From Candidatus Methylospira mobilis (GTDB lineage Bacteria > Pseudomonadota > Gammaproteobacteria > Methylococcales > Methylococcaceae), in assembly GCF_009498235.1 (NCBI RefSeq), contig NZ_CP044205.1, positions 739,716-803,715 of the forward strand: a stretch of 64,000 bases of DNA, written 5' to 3'. The notes below the pieces were generated by a model. The model saw nothing but the letters and a program-made list of their open reading frames with translations. It made no database searches and was not told where the DNA came from. Positions 17,596-26,405 of this stretch are shown here, piece after piece (position 1 is the stretch's first letter; each line of letters starts with the position of its first letter). The position numbers and the translations under genes were made by a program.

Positions 17596-19827
17596 TTGAG
17601 ACAAACACAAAATTTTTTTGCGACGGCGCCATTGGGCCTGGAATTGCTGCTGGCGGACGAACTGCAGGCGCTTGGCATGTGCGAGGTCAAGGCGGCGCGC
17701 TCCGGCGTCTATTTCGAAGGCGGTCTGGTTCATGCCTACCGGGTTTGTCTCTGGTCGCGGCTTGCCAATCGCGTATTGCTCAAGCTGGCGGAATTTCCCG
17801 CCGCCACGCCGGAGGCGCTATATGACGGTGTGAGCGCGCTGGACTGGTCCGCGCATCTCGATGACGGCGCTACGCTGGCGGTTGATTTCGTCTCGCAGCG
17901 TTCGCAGATTAGCCATACCCAGTACGGCGCGCAAAAAGTGAAGGATGCGATCGTCGACCAGTTCCGCGCACGCACCGGCAGCCGGCCTTCGGTCGACATG
18001 CATCATCCCGATCTGCGCATCAATGTTTATCTGGAGCGGGATCAGGCGGTGCTCAGTCTTGATCTGGCCGGGGACAGCCTGCACAAGCGCGGTTACCGTC
18101 TGGACGGCGTCAGCGCGCCGCTGAAAGAAAATCTGGCTGCGGCATTGCTGCTGCGCTCGGGCTGGCCGGAGATCAACGCCGCAGGCGGCGATTTTGTCGA
18201 TCCGATGTGCGGTTCCGGCACCTTGCTGGTCGAGGCGGCATGGATGGCCGCCGATGTCGCTCCCGGTTTATTGCGCGAATCCTTTGGTTTTATGGGCTGG
18301 AAACAGCATGATCGAGGCGGATGGTATGCGTTGCTGGACGAAGCGCTGGCGCGGCGCGAACAGGGCCTGGCCCGGCTCGACGCATCGATTTACGGCTGCG
18401 ATATCGATCGTAGCGCGATCAGCGCCGCTCAGGCCAATGTGGATCGCGCCGGATTGACGGATAAGGTAGAGGTGGCGCAGCGCTCCGTAGTCGATGTGCG
18501 CCCGCGCAAGGCTTCGGGGCTGCTGCTGGTGAATCCGCCCTACGGTGAACGACTGGGCGACGACGACACTCTGGTTCCGCTCTACACCGGTCTGGGGGAA
18601 ACTCTGCGCGAGCGTTTTCAGGGCTGGAAGGCGGGCGTATTCACCGGCAATGCCGACATGGCGTTCAAACTCGGTATCCGTTCGCACAAGAAATACGCGC
18701 TCTACAACGGCGCGCTGGAATGCAAGCTGTTCAATTTCGAAGTGGATGCCGCGCGCTTTTTCGAACCGCGCGCCGATGAAAGCGGATTAAGCGAAGAAAC
18801 GCGGGAACTGAACCGCTTGCTGCGCCGGGCAAGGGCGTTAGCGCAGAAGCCGGAGCAGGGCGCGGGCGCGGAGATGTTCGCCAATCGCGTGCGCAAAAAC
18901 CTCAAGAATCTCGGTCGCTGGGCGCGTCAGCAGGGCATCTCCTGCTACCGCCTATATGATGCCGACTTGCCGGAATACGCGGTAGCGGTCGATCTTTATC
19001 GCAGCGAGCAGGAAAATAAAACCTGGCTCAATGTGCAGGAATACGAAGCGCCCGCCAGCGTCGATGCCGGCAAGGCGGAAAGCCGTTTGATTGAGGTACT
19101 GGCGGTGCTGCCGCCGGTGGTGGAAATTCCTCCCGAGCAGATGTTTCTGAAAGTACGCCGCAAACAGAAGGGCGCGTCGCAGTACGAGAAGCAGGGCGAA
19201 GTCGGACATTTTCACCAAATAACGGAAGGCGGCTGCCGTTTCTGGGTCAACTTTCAGGATTATCTCGATACCGGCCTGTTTCTGGATCATCGCAGCACGC
19301 GCTTGATGATACAGCAGCGCGCCAACGAGAAGCGTTTCCTGAACCTGTTCGCCTATACCGGAACCGCCAGCGTGCATGCCGGCGTAGGGGGGGCGTTGAC
19401 CACCACCACGGTGGATATGTCGCGCACCTATCTGGACTGGGCGCGCCGCAACATGGCGTTGAACGGTCTGAACGGTTATGCGCACGAGTTTATTCAGGCC
19501 GATTGTCTGTCCTGGCTGGCGGCGGAGTCGGCGAAGCCCGTATGCCAGTTCGATTTGATTTTTCTCGATCCGCCGACGTTTTCCAATTCCGCGCGCATGA
19601 GTGCCAGTTTTGATGTGCAGCGCGATCACGTCACGCTGCTAAAGCAGGCAATGCAATTGCTCGCGCCGCAGGGCGAGTTGGTTTTTTCGACCAACTTCCG
19701 CCGCTTTAAACTGGATGCCGCCGCGCTCGGCGACGCGGAGATCAGCGATATCAGCGCGCGTACCATACCGCGCGACTTCGAACGCAATGCGCGGATTCAT
19801 TATTGCTGGATTATCAGGCGGAAATGA
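17596..19827 (+). CDS. rlmL: Bifunctional 23S rRNA methyltransferase RlmKL
   Basis: A fusion of THUMP domain plus RlmL (m2G2445) with RlmK (m7G2069), about 743 residues. In order: THUMP (about 40-150), first Rossmann methyltransferase with DPMCGSGTLLVEA and catalytic NPPYGERLG, then the C-terminal methyltransferase with NLFAYTGTASVHAG and DPPTFSNSARM. There is no in-frame ATG near the family's usual start; a TTG at 17596 preceded by CAGGAC fits the expected N-terminus (LRQTQNFFATAPLGLE). A TTG at 17512 is a longer alternative. Confidence 0.9.
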   Translation: MRQTQNFFATAPLGLELLLADELQALGMCEVKAARSGVYFEGGLVHAYRVCLWSRLANRVLLKLAEFPAATPEALYDGVSALDWSAHLDDGATLAVDFVSQRSQISHTQYGAQKVKDAIVDQFRARTGSRPSVDMHHPDLRINVYLERDQAVLSLDLAGDSLHKRGYRLDGVSAPLKENLAAALLLRSGWPEINAAGGDFVDPMCGSGTLLVEAAWMAADVAPGLLRESFGFMGWKQHDRGGWYALLDEALARREQGLARLDASIYGCDIDRSAISAAQANVDRAGLTDKVEVAQRSVVDVRPRKASGLLLVNPPYGERLGDDDTLVPLYTGLGETLRERFQGWKAGVFTGNADMAFKLGIRSHKKYALYNGALECKLFNFEVDAARFFEPRADESGLSEETRELNRLLRRARALAQKPEQGAGAEMFANRVRKNLKNLGRWARQQGISCYRLYDADLPEYAVAVDLYRSEQENKTWLNVQEYEAPASVDAGKAESRLIEVLAVLPPVVEIPPEQMFLKVRRKQKGASQYEKQGEVGHFHQITEGGCRFWVNFQDYLDTGLFLDHRSTRLMIQQRANEKRFLNLFAYTGTASVHAGVGGALTTTTVDMSRTYLDWARRNMALNGLNGYAHEFIQADCLSWLAAESAKPVCQFDLIFLDPPTFSNSARMSASFDVQRDHVTLLKQAMQLLAPQGELVFSTNFRRFKLDAAALGDAEISDISARTIPRDFERNARIHYCWIIRRK

Positions 19828-20001
19828 TGCTGCCTTCAGCAGAAGGGGGGCAGATTTATTTCCAGGTTAATTTTAAACTTTCATGCTCGCCACATATCAA
19901 CAAGTCAGTAGCGCGTCTTTCAGCGAGCCACCAGCAGTCAAGTTGTTCCATAGGGCAACATCGCCGCCTACTCCGTCCGCACCGCCGGCATTTGCATAAA
20001 G

Positions 20002-20250
20002 CTACGCCGCCTGTAGCTCTTCGTGCAGGATTTTACGCAAGGTTTCGGCTGTAACGGGCGCAGACTCAGGAGAAAGGCTAATGCGCAGTGTCTCGTTTAT
20101 CAAGGTTTGGTAGCCCTTGCCGCTGGCGGCGGCCCGTTCTTTGAACGCGGTCAATATATCGTCATCCAAAAAAATAGTAATCCGGGTTTTGCCAGTGGGC
20201 TCCAGCATTGCGCCGCGTTTGCCGTTGGAAAAGTCGCATTCGTCTTTCAT
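20002..20250 (-). CDS. brnA: BrnA-family antitoxin
   Basis: An 82-residue protein with the ribbon-helix-helix signature of BrnA: TRITIFLDDDILTAFKERAAASGKGYQTLINETLR. BrnA binds and neutralises the RNase toxin BrnT and represses the operon. It follows the brnT reading frame with a 3-bp gap, the normal toxin-first order. The antitoxin is intact while the toxin gene is broken, so it may be a leftover, or may protect against a related toxin elsewhere. Confidence 0.85.
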   Translation of the reverse strand: MKDECDFSNGKRGAMLEPTGKTRITIFLDDDILTAFKERAAASGKGYQTLINETLRISLSPESAPVTAETLRKILHEELQAA

Positions 20251-20253
20251 GAC

Positions 20254-20523
20254 TCAGCCCTCTTGGTAAGCACGCCGTTCATGGGGTTCGGCCAGACGCG
20301 CAGAAATTAAACGGATTTCATCTTCTTCACGATAGTGATAGGCGACCACGATGATTGCGGGCTAATCCGTCCATGCCCAACGTGACAAATCGCTCATCAT
20401 TATGATCGAGTCTTCAATGGTAATGGTCCTATCATCGTAGAAGACCGGCCTCTACTGGACCAAATCGACTTGATGTTTTTGCCGATTGAGTTTGTCTTTA
20501 GTCGGGTCGTGGGTAATGTTCAT
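20254..20523 (-). pseudogene. brnT: Decayed BrnT toxin gene
   Basis: The 90-codon span has the exact length and ends of a BrnT gene: it starts MNITHDPTKDKLNRQKH, continues VFYDDRTITIED and ends RLISARLAEPHERRAYQEG. Two in-frame TAG codons interrupt it (after DLVQ and after RWAWTD). Around the second, the expected VTLGMDGLAR sequence is found in another frame, so compensating indels have occurred. The RNase toxin cannot be made as one chain. Confidence 0.85.
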
Positions 20524-20789
20524 GCTCTAACTATGTATATCTTATACCTATTTACAAACAGCAAACCACAGTTCGAATTGCCTCAAATTTAAAGTAACCG
20601 AAGAGGCCTTTAAAAAGGATGGGAACGGGGGCGGATTTATTTTCATCGTATCAGCTAAAATGGTTCTGAATAGCCGCGTCGCTTATAACAGATAAACCGT
20701 TGTCTGTCCCTTGTTATTTCTTATTATTTAAAGACAAGTAAATTTCTTCCGATCATTGAAGACGAGGCATTTTCTCGCCTATAATTATT

Positions 20790-20937
20790 CAGGCATGGCA
20801 CTGCCGGTCAGAAGCCTGGAGGAATTTCCCGTGCGATGCCTGTGGAAATCCTGATTTACTCATTTTTCCAGGCAATCTCGGAACACAAAGCAGAGTATCA
20901 CGCCGGCCTTTCAGGCCAGGGTAACTGCGCTTGTTCC
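20790..20937 (+). ncRNA. Candidate structured RNA (unclassified)
   Basis: Two strong stems follow each other in DNA without a recognised gene. First, CAGGCATGGCAC (20790-20801) pairs with GTGCGATGCCTG (20831-20842), 11 of 12 positions. Second, GGAACACAAAGCAG (20880-20893) pairs with CTGCGCTTGTTCC (20925-20937), enclosing GGCCT-TTC-AGGCC (20905-20917). It does not match riboswitch classes I can recall (cobalamin, TPP, glycine, SAM, c-di-GMP). A 47-codon frame overlaps it. Downstream, 21045-21095 holds a short palindromic TTCGAC...GTCGAA repeat. Strand is inferred from the neighbouring LysR gene. Confidence 0.3.
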
Positions 20938-20979
20938 ACCCTGAAGGGCTGGGTTTTAAATCAACAAGGAATTGGATGA
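20836..20979 (+). CDS. Possible small protein, 47 residues
   Basis: ATG-initiated frame beginning MPVEILIYSFFQ, with a Cys-Ala-Cys near the middle (GNCACSTLKGWV). GGAGG lies about 13 bp upstream, slightly too far. It overlaps the candidate structured RNA, so either the pairing or the coding potential may be accidental. No family is recognised. Confidence 0.25.
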   Translation: MPVEILIYSFFQAISEHKAEYHAGLSGQGNCACSTLKGWVLNQQGIG

Positions 20980-21145
20980 AGACGAAATATAGTCGCTTCG
21001 AATAAATCAGCGCCTCTCCAGGGAGGCCCAGAACAAGTCGATTTCATTCAGGGTTCGACAAGGCTCTATTGAGCGCAGTCGAAGGACTTGATCAGGTCTT
21101 GCTTGGCCCAAACAACATGGTACTGAAACCGGTATTTGTCGCCCC

Positions 21146-22159
21146 ATGATTAAAAGTCGTATTCGCCGAAACAACTTGCGAGGAACTGATTTAAACCTGC
21201 TTACCGTATTTGAGGCGACTTACGAAGAGCAAAGCCAGGTCAAGGCTGCTGAACGCTTGGGGATGACGCAGCCCGCCGTCAGCAACGCACTGGGCCGCCT
21301 CAAGCATCTTACGAAAGATACGCTGTTTTATGGAAGATCTAATACCGGTTTGCAGCCTACCGCCCGCGCTAATGAAATTTATGCACAGGTTCACCGCGCG
21401 CTCAATCTGGTGCGCATGGGGCTCATCAATGGGAACGAATTCGATCCGTCGCTGAGTCACCGCCATTTTTCAATAGCGATCAGCTACGGAGGTGGTGCCG
21501 CGGTCGCTGCGCCATTATATAGATATATCCGGCAACAGGCGCCCAATAGCCGTATTACGATACGCGCGATAGATATAGAAAAAGAAGTCAGCACGCTGTT
21601 GCGCGACCAAGGTCTGGATGTGATTCTGCATTATGAGAAATACATCGAACCGAGTTTGGTACATGAGTTGATTTATCAACACCAGACCGTTCTTGTTGTA
21701 AACCGCGATCATCCACGTATCAGGGAAGCGCCGACGTCAGCCCAGATAATGAATGAAAATTTCGTTGTTGTATACGGCCCTTATCCGTTCGTTGTCGGGG
21801 AAAGCGACGAATTATTCGCCGATATCAATGAGCGCGTGGTACTTCAGGTACCGAACGTGATGACTTTGCTGCAGGTGATCGAAGATTCGGATTTGCTGGC
21901 GTTCACCACTCAGCAATTCGTACATACCTTTAAAAACAAGTTCAACATCGTCAGTTACCCGGTTCCGTGGCAAGTGGAAAATGCGCCGCTGTATATGATT
22001 TGGCACCGCTCGGTGCAACTCGATTCCGGCCATAAGTGGCTTAGAACCCAGGTGAAGCAGATCGTACAGGACTTCTGGATTCCGCCAGACGATACCGATA
22101 AGCTGAATAAAGACCACCTACGCTGGCGTTTAAGCCATGCGCAGTTCACCGGCCAATGA
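21146..22159 (+). CDS. LysR-family transcriptional regulator (NodD/LeuO-like)
   Basis: A 337-residue regulator. The N-terminal winged HTH (about 10-70: DLNLLTVFEATYEEQSQVKAAERLGMTQPAVSNALGRLK) is typical of the NodD/LeuO branch, followed by a periplasmic-binding-protein-like effector domain (about 100-310). Monocistronic; no divergent target gene is present, and the next gene (cellulase) is convergent. Effector and targets unknown. Confidence 0.88.
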   Translation: MIKSRIRRNNLRGTDLNLLTVFEATYEEQSQVKAAERLGMTQPAVSNALGRLKHLTKDTLFYGRSNTGLQPTARANEIYAQVHRALNLVRMGLINGNEFDPSLSHRHFSIAISYGGGAAVAAPLYRYIRQQAPNSRITIRAIDIEKEVSTLLRDQGLDVILHYEKYIEPSLVHELIYQHQTVLVVNRDHPRIREAPTSAQIMNENFVVVYGPYPFVVGESDELFADINERVVLQVPNVMTLLQVIEDSDLLAFTTQQFVHTFKNKFNIVSYPVPWQVENAPLYMIWHRSVQLDSGHKWLRTQVKQIVQDFWIPPDDTDKLNKDHLRWRLSHAQFTGQ

Positions 22160-22541
22160 CGCAATCCTTTCAACTTACGCAAATATTCAGTATAAATATT
22201 TTGGATCATAGAAAATGTCTTTATTTGTAGAAGTTCAGACTCTGCATGGCGCCCCCTTATTCTAAAAAACCTTTAGCCCGTTGGACACGCCATAGTTATT
22301 TGCGAGGGTAAAAATATTTACGCGCAGGAATCCAGGCCAGCTTCAGCGTTTTTTATCCCGGTTAGATCTATACATACTTTAGTACTGCACCGTCCCCTCT
22401 GTGTCAGAATAGTTATCGCTTTTTTTCATTTTGTACAGATATAACCCGTTATTCATCCAAATCCGTTTCTGGTTTGAAACTCCGGCGTTGCTGCTGCCCG
22501 GCCTGAAACGCCGAGCAGCAGGTTCCATTTTTCAGATCGGC
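22160..22541. other. Intergenic region between converging genes
   Basis: 382 bp between the stops of the LysR gene and the cellulase gene. No gene or clear terminator was recognised. Confidence 0.4.
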
Positions 22542-24296
22542 TCAGCGCGTCGCGCAAAACCCGAACTGAGTTGTTCCTCCCGCCGAAATAACGTTGTTTT
22601 GTCCGCTGATACTGCTGGCAGTCAACGTGCTGCCTGATTGCGTATAAACCGCATTCCACAGATTGTTGATTCTACCGCCGACCTGCTGCGTGACCTGCCA
22701 GGATTGCGTTGCGGTATTTCCGCCATTAGTGACGTTTACCTGCGCGCAATAGCCTGCACCCCAATCAGAACTGATCGACAACACGCTAGTGATCCCGTTA
22801 GTCGAGGTTGCGGGAGCCGCCGGTGCGGAAGTCGTAGTCGAAGTAGAAGCCGGACGAGTCGCGCAGAATCCAAAAGTCACTGATGCGCCACTCGCGACGG
22901 TATTATTCCAGCTCAGTCCGGAAGCGAGCAGTTCGCTGCCGCTTTGCGTATAGCCGGCATTCCACAGATTATTGACGGTGCCTTGAATCGTAACCGAGGT
23001 ATTCCAGAAGACCGTGGCAGGCGTCGAATTGAGCACCGTGACCGTAGCACAATAGCCGGTTCCCCAGTCCGAATTAATTGTCGTTTTCCCGGCCAGTGAA
23101 GTAGTCCCAGTCGGGGTGGGCGGCGTTACCACCGGAGTAGTGGTAGTAGTCGGTTGGGTGGTAGTCGTTGTCGTCGTTCCCGAGCCTGAAAGTCCCCATA
23201 AACTGGCTAACAGATTGACTTTATCCTGCCAGACCGCTGTCCAATCGTCCTGGAGTATCCCTCCGGTATCGCCGCTGTTCGGATTCCAGCTCCAGTAGAA
23301 TAAATTGGTGATGCCCTTACCTTTAAGGTAGGCAATCAAGGCATTCTGAAATTTGACATCTTTCGGATCGCCGCCGTGACCGTACTTACCGCCGATTTCA
23401 CCGATTGCGAGGGTATATCCGGCTTTTTTAAACTGGCCGAAATGCGCATCCCAGATAGCAGGCATGTTATCCGGAAAGGTTGGGTCGCTGAAGTAGGTTT
23501 GCTCGTAGACGTCCGGACCGTAAACATGCGGGGCCAGCACCAGTTTATTGGAAGGTATATTGAGCGGATAACAGGATAGCGGTTCGAGGTTACCGCCCCA
23601 CCAGTGGGCGGTCGTTCCGCTGCATACCGGGTTTCCCTCTACGCCCTCGACAAAGACCAGAATATCCGGCGCAGCGTTCAACACGGCGGTTGCTGCCATT
23701 GCCGCAGCGCCGTTCCAATCGGTCGAGGCATTTCCCGTTCCCCAGGTTGCAGCGCCGTGCGGTTCGTTTTTCAAATCGATCCCGATAAAATGCGGGAGCG
23801 ATTTGTAACGATTCGCCATAAACTTCAGATCGCTTATCCAGCTTTGCGCCGAATAGTCGGATTCGTACCAAAGTTCGGAAATGCCCGCATTGCAATTCAG
23901 CCTATGATGATCGAGCAGAATATAAAACTGCTGGCGATCGAATTCGGCGAGTACCGCATCCAGAATCTGCAGGGAGTTTTTTCCGACAAGGTCGGGATTC
24001 AATGTGCGGTCGTAGTTGGTGGCGCTGGCGCCTACCAAGGTGTCCGGACAAACCGGTATTCTTACCGCATTAAACCCGAGGGATTTCATCTGGTCAATCA
24101 TGCTCTGCCAGTTTCGGGCCCACAAACCATTCACGATACGGTCGGACGTTTCGAAGCCGAACCAGTTAACGCCTTGCAATTGAATCGGATGATTGGCGTC
24201 ATCGTAGACGGTACCGTCCTGAACCGTATAGGCATGTACCCCCGCAGTCCAGAACAATAATGATATGACTGCAGTTTTTACCAAGGATATTTTCAT
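22542..24296 (-). CDS. Secreted GH5 endoglucanase with two CBM2-like modules
   Basis: A 584-residue secreted enzyme. Signal peptide 1-22; GH5 catalytic domain about 23-370 with LQGVNWFGFET, acid/base E178 in DLKNEPH and nucleophile E300 in AIGEIGG. A Thr-rich linker (371-400) is followed by a CBM2-like module (about 404-481), a Ser/Thr/Ala linker and a second CBM2-like module (about 503-584). Each module begins with SDWGxGYCA and ends in FGFCATR, implying a disulfide. The likely activity is endo-beta-1,4-glucanase. Monocistronic. The architecture is plant-degrader-like and unexpected here. Confidence 0.88.
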   Translation of the reverse strand: MKISLVKTAVISLLFWTAGVHAYTVQDGTVYDDANHPIQLQGVNWFGFETSDRIVNGLWARNWQSMIDQMKSLGFNAVRIPVCPDTLVGASATNYDRTLNPDLVGKNSLQILDAVLAEFDRQQFYILLDHHRLNCNAGISELWYESDYSAQSWISDLKFMANRYKSLPHFIGIDLKNEPHGAATWGTGNASTDWNGAAAMAATAVLNAAPDILVFVEGVEGNPVCSGTTAHWWGGNLEPLSCYPLNIPSNKLVLAPHVYGPDVYEQTYFSDPTFPDNMPAIWDAHFGQFKKAGYTLAIGEIGGKYGHGGDPKDVKFQNALIAYLKGKGITNLFYWSWNPNSGDTGGILQDDWTAVWQDKVNLLASLWGLSGSGTTTTTTTQPTTTTTPVVTPPTPTGTTSLAGKTTINSDWGTGYCATVTVLNSTPATVFWNTSVTIQGTVNNLWNAGYTQSGSELLASGLSWNNTVASGASVTFGFCATRPASTSTTTSAPAAPATSTNGITSVLSISSDWGAGYCAQVNVTNGGNTATQSWQVTQQVGGRINNLWNAVYTQSGSTLTASSISGQNNVISAGGTTQFGFCATR

Positions 24297-24580
24297 GTTG
24301 CATACCTGACTTATTTATAATGATGAAAAAAGGATGAGTTTTTGCTAAGGAATCACTGATTAACTCAAAATAGACTGACTGCGAGCTAGTAAAATGAATG
24401 GATTGCCATGAAAATTTACGGTAAAAACTGATCAAATCAGCGATTACCTAACTGCACCGTCAGCCAACCATCACATGGTTGCATGGGTATGTATCCACGA
24501 CAAATTTATAATTTATAAAATCAAATTATTTTTTCTGAATATGTTGCCTGTGTATTTGCAATATCAAGTAACCCCTGATT

Positions 24581-24700
24581 GTGCGCCGTGCAAAAGTGCT
24601 GTTTTCCAGCGGGTGCGAGTCCCGCCCGGCAACTTTCGCAGCGACTGAAAGCAACCAGAGCAGACGCAGAAGTAACGAAACGGCTGGTTCCTTTGGTGCA
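24581..24700 (+). mobile_element. 5' fragment of a group II intron
   Basis: The stretch starts with GTGCG, the group II 5' boundary consensus, and contains GCGGGTGCGAGTCCCGC and AGCAGACGCAGAAGTAACG, which look like domain I of bacterial group II introns. No reverse transcriptase gene or domain V follows; the sequence runs into an IS21 remnant. The right limit is approximate. Confidence 0.45.
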
Positions 24701-24718
24701 GGAGTTCGGCGAACATGC

Positions 24719-24885
24719 ACTACGGCGCTGCTGAATCGGGTTGCTCATCACTGCGGCATCCTTGAAACCGGCAACGATTCCTATCGATTCAAACAGCGAA
24801 AAAAGGCGGTTGAAAACCAATAACCTTACAACTTAACTGGAAACTTATCGGCGCTCTTTACTGGAAACTTTTCAACACCGTTTGA
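24719..24885 (+). mobile_element. IS21-family remnant (end of istB and right end)
   Basis: Codons 24719-24823 encode [22 protein letters not shown], the C-terminus of the IstB ATPase, ending in TAA. The following bases contain two copies of CTGGAAACTT, as seen in the ends of IS21-type elements. Everything upstream in the element has been lost. Confidence 0.55.
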
Positions 24886-24890
24886 CACGC

Positions 24891-25357
24891 ATGGAGCGTG
24901 AAATCTTAAAAAAGTCCGCAGTCTTTTTTGCGAAAGAAGCCGAATAAAGTACGGGTTTATTCAGGCGCAACAGAAGACGTATCCAGTGACCGTACTTTGC
25001 CGAGTGATGCAGGTGAGTACCCGTGCGTATTATGAATGGTTAAAAGTCCCTCAGGACAGCGACAGGAATCAACAGGTTGCCGAGAGGGCGAGGCAGATTT
25101 TTATCGACAATAAACAGTGCCTTGGTTCGCGTCGTTTAGCGGATCGATTGCAAAAACAGGGTTTTACCCTTGGGCGTTTTAAAACGCGGCGCATCATGCG
25201 GGAATTAAAATTGAAGGTTCGCTATCCCAGGCGAGTTAAAGTCACTACCGATAGCAAGCATAACGAGGCCATTTCGCCCAACCGCCTGGACCGGCAATTC
25301 CAGGTTGCCAAGCCCAATCAAGTATGGACGACCGATATTACCTACGTGTGGACCCTG
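24891..25357 (+). mobile_element. IS3-family remnant (orfA end and truncated orfB)
   Basis: The end of orfA (MEREILKKSAVFFAKEAE, stop at 24947) is followed in another frame by orfB from about 24947. OrfB shows the HTH_21 region (RVMQVSTRAYYEWLK, CLGSRRLADRLQKQG) and the first catalytic motif NQVWTTDITYV. It is cut there, losing the rest of the DDE domain, and joins an IS110 fragment. Confidence 0.8.
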
Positions 25358-25359
25358 CT

Positions 25360-25640
25360 TGTTCCTCAATCTGAAAGAGATGGATCGTCAGGTAGAAGAG
25401 CTGGAACAGCAGATACGCCTCTGGCATCGGGATGACGAAGCCAGCCGCAAACTGGAAGCGATACCCGGCATCGGGTCGATCACCGCCAGTGCGTTAGTCG
25501 CTACGGTAGGTCAGGCGCGCGAGTTCAAGGATGGCCGGCGGCTGGGACTGATAAAAGGAGCAACGTCGCAGATTACGCAGGCAATCAGAAAATGATGGCG
25601 AGACAGGTCAGACCGTGAGTGGGAAAAGTCCGGTCAACTT
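25360..25640 (+). mobile_element. IS110-family remnant (Transposase_20 part)
   Basis: The frame ending at 25595 encodes LNLKEMDRQVEELEQQIRLW and EAIPGIGSITASALVATVG, the C-terminal helix-hairpin-helix of IS110 transposases. It breaks off after FKDGRRL, where the family normally continues with a conserved Ser-containing region. The next ~150 bp look like IS110 3' flank. Right limit uncertain. Confidence 0.7.
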
Positions 25641-25936
25641 TGCGGGCCTCGAGCCCGATAACGTGATAGGGACCCCACTCGGCGGATTCCATCAGGGACA
25701 GAAGCAATCATCGGCTTCAAATAAAGTCCGGATGTATGGCTGCAATCTTCACCTTCTCAAAATCATCGACTGAAATGTCCGGCAAAATGTGGGCGTCCAT
25801 GTATAAGTTGAGCGGCGCGCGCAAAAACGGTGGTAAGTAGGCCGGTTGTCAAGCGCGTCCGCCTCGAACGCTTCGTTAAAACGCCGATGAAACACAGTAA
25901 CGCTGAAGCCAGCGCAGCGCTGAAAAAATCTTTTAA

Positions 25937-26165
25937 GCGAGCCGTTACGCAGGCCATATTTCTGCGATAGGCCATCATGCGAGCGCGGAGTTATTGTCCC
26001 GGCTGCTGGGGTTCGACATTGCGCCCAATCGCATAGCCGTTTCGATGGCGGCAGGCGATCACGCATTAATTTTGCGTTTATTGCAACGCTTGCCGGAGGG
26101 TAAGATACTGGACGAGGTTGAATTGGCGGCTGTCCCCCTTCGAGCTGTGATTGCTAAGCCGCATG
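25937..26165 (+). pseudogene. Broken DUF1874 (ring nuclease Crn2/AcrIII-1-like) gene
   Basis: The frame reads AGHISAIGHHASAELLSRLL, APNRIAVSMAAGDHALILRL and LQRLPEGKILDEVELAAVP, closely matching DUF1874, the family that degrades cyclic tetra-adenylate. Lesions: a TAA at 25934 in this frame, with the preceding part (ALKKSFKRAVTQA) in another frame, and a further shift near 26137, after which PFEL-stop-LLSRMP is seen where the family has PFELGLL. The original start may lie near 25835. Family match is recalled, not searched. Confidence 0.65.
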
Positions 26166-26255
26166 CCCGCCTGTTGTGAAGTGGATAGCGCTTGTCCTGC
26201 TGGAAAAGCGCCGGTCTGATATTATTCCAACCATCAATTACGGAGGTGCAACCGC

Positions 26256-26390
26256 ATGTATCCGAAAACCCATGTGATACTGGTTTCCGATCCGGCCACA
26301 CCCAATCTGACGCCTGCGCTGGATGCCGATTTAAAGCCTGACGAAAATAGATTTGAGCAGAGAAAACGGGTCTTAAAGTTTTATTTTTAA
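26256..26390 (+). pseudogene. N-terminal fragment of a DUF1887 (Card1/Can2-like) CARF protein
   Basis: A 44-codon frame with a good ribosome-binding site (GGAGGT) starting MYPKTHVILVSDPATPNLTP and continuing ALDADLKPDE. This matches the first strand-helix of DUF1887 CARF proteins, effectors activated by cyclic oligoadenylate in type III CRISPR systems. After about residue 30 the similarity stops and the frame ends; CARF core and nuclease are missing. Confidence 0.55.
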
Positions 26391-26405
26391 AGCAAGGATA
26401 ATACC

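Noticed and set aside
20836-20979. Possible methanobactin-like peptide precursor (Cys-Ala-Cys in a small frame of a methanotroph)
   Set aside because: Known MbnA cores carry two separated Cys motifs near the C-terminus and lie beside mbnB/mbnC; neither is present.
24600-24620. tRNA T-arm-like sequence GCGGGTGCGAGTCCCGC
   Set aside because: No acceptor, D or anticodon arms can be built around it; the surrounding bases fit group II intron domain I better.
25749-26066. 105-codon minus-strand frame across the DUF1874 remnant
   Set aside because: It is antisense to a region with clear DUF1874 similarity. A C-terminal stretch in another minus frame (DAHILPDISVDDFEKVKIAA) looks protein-like but could not be tied to any family.
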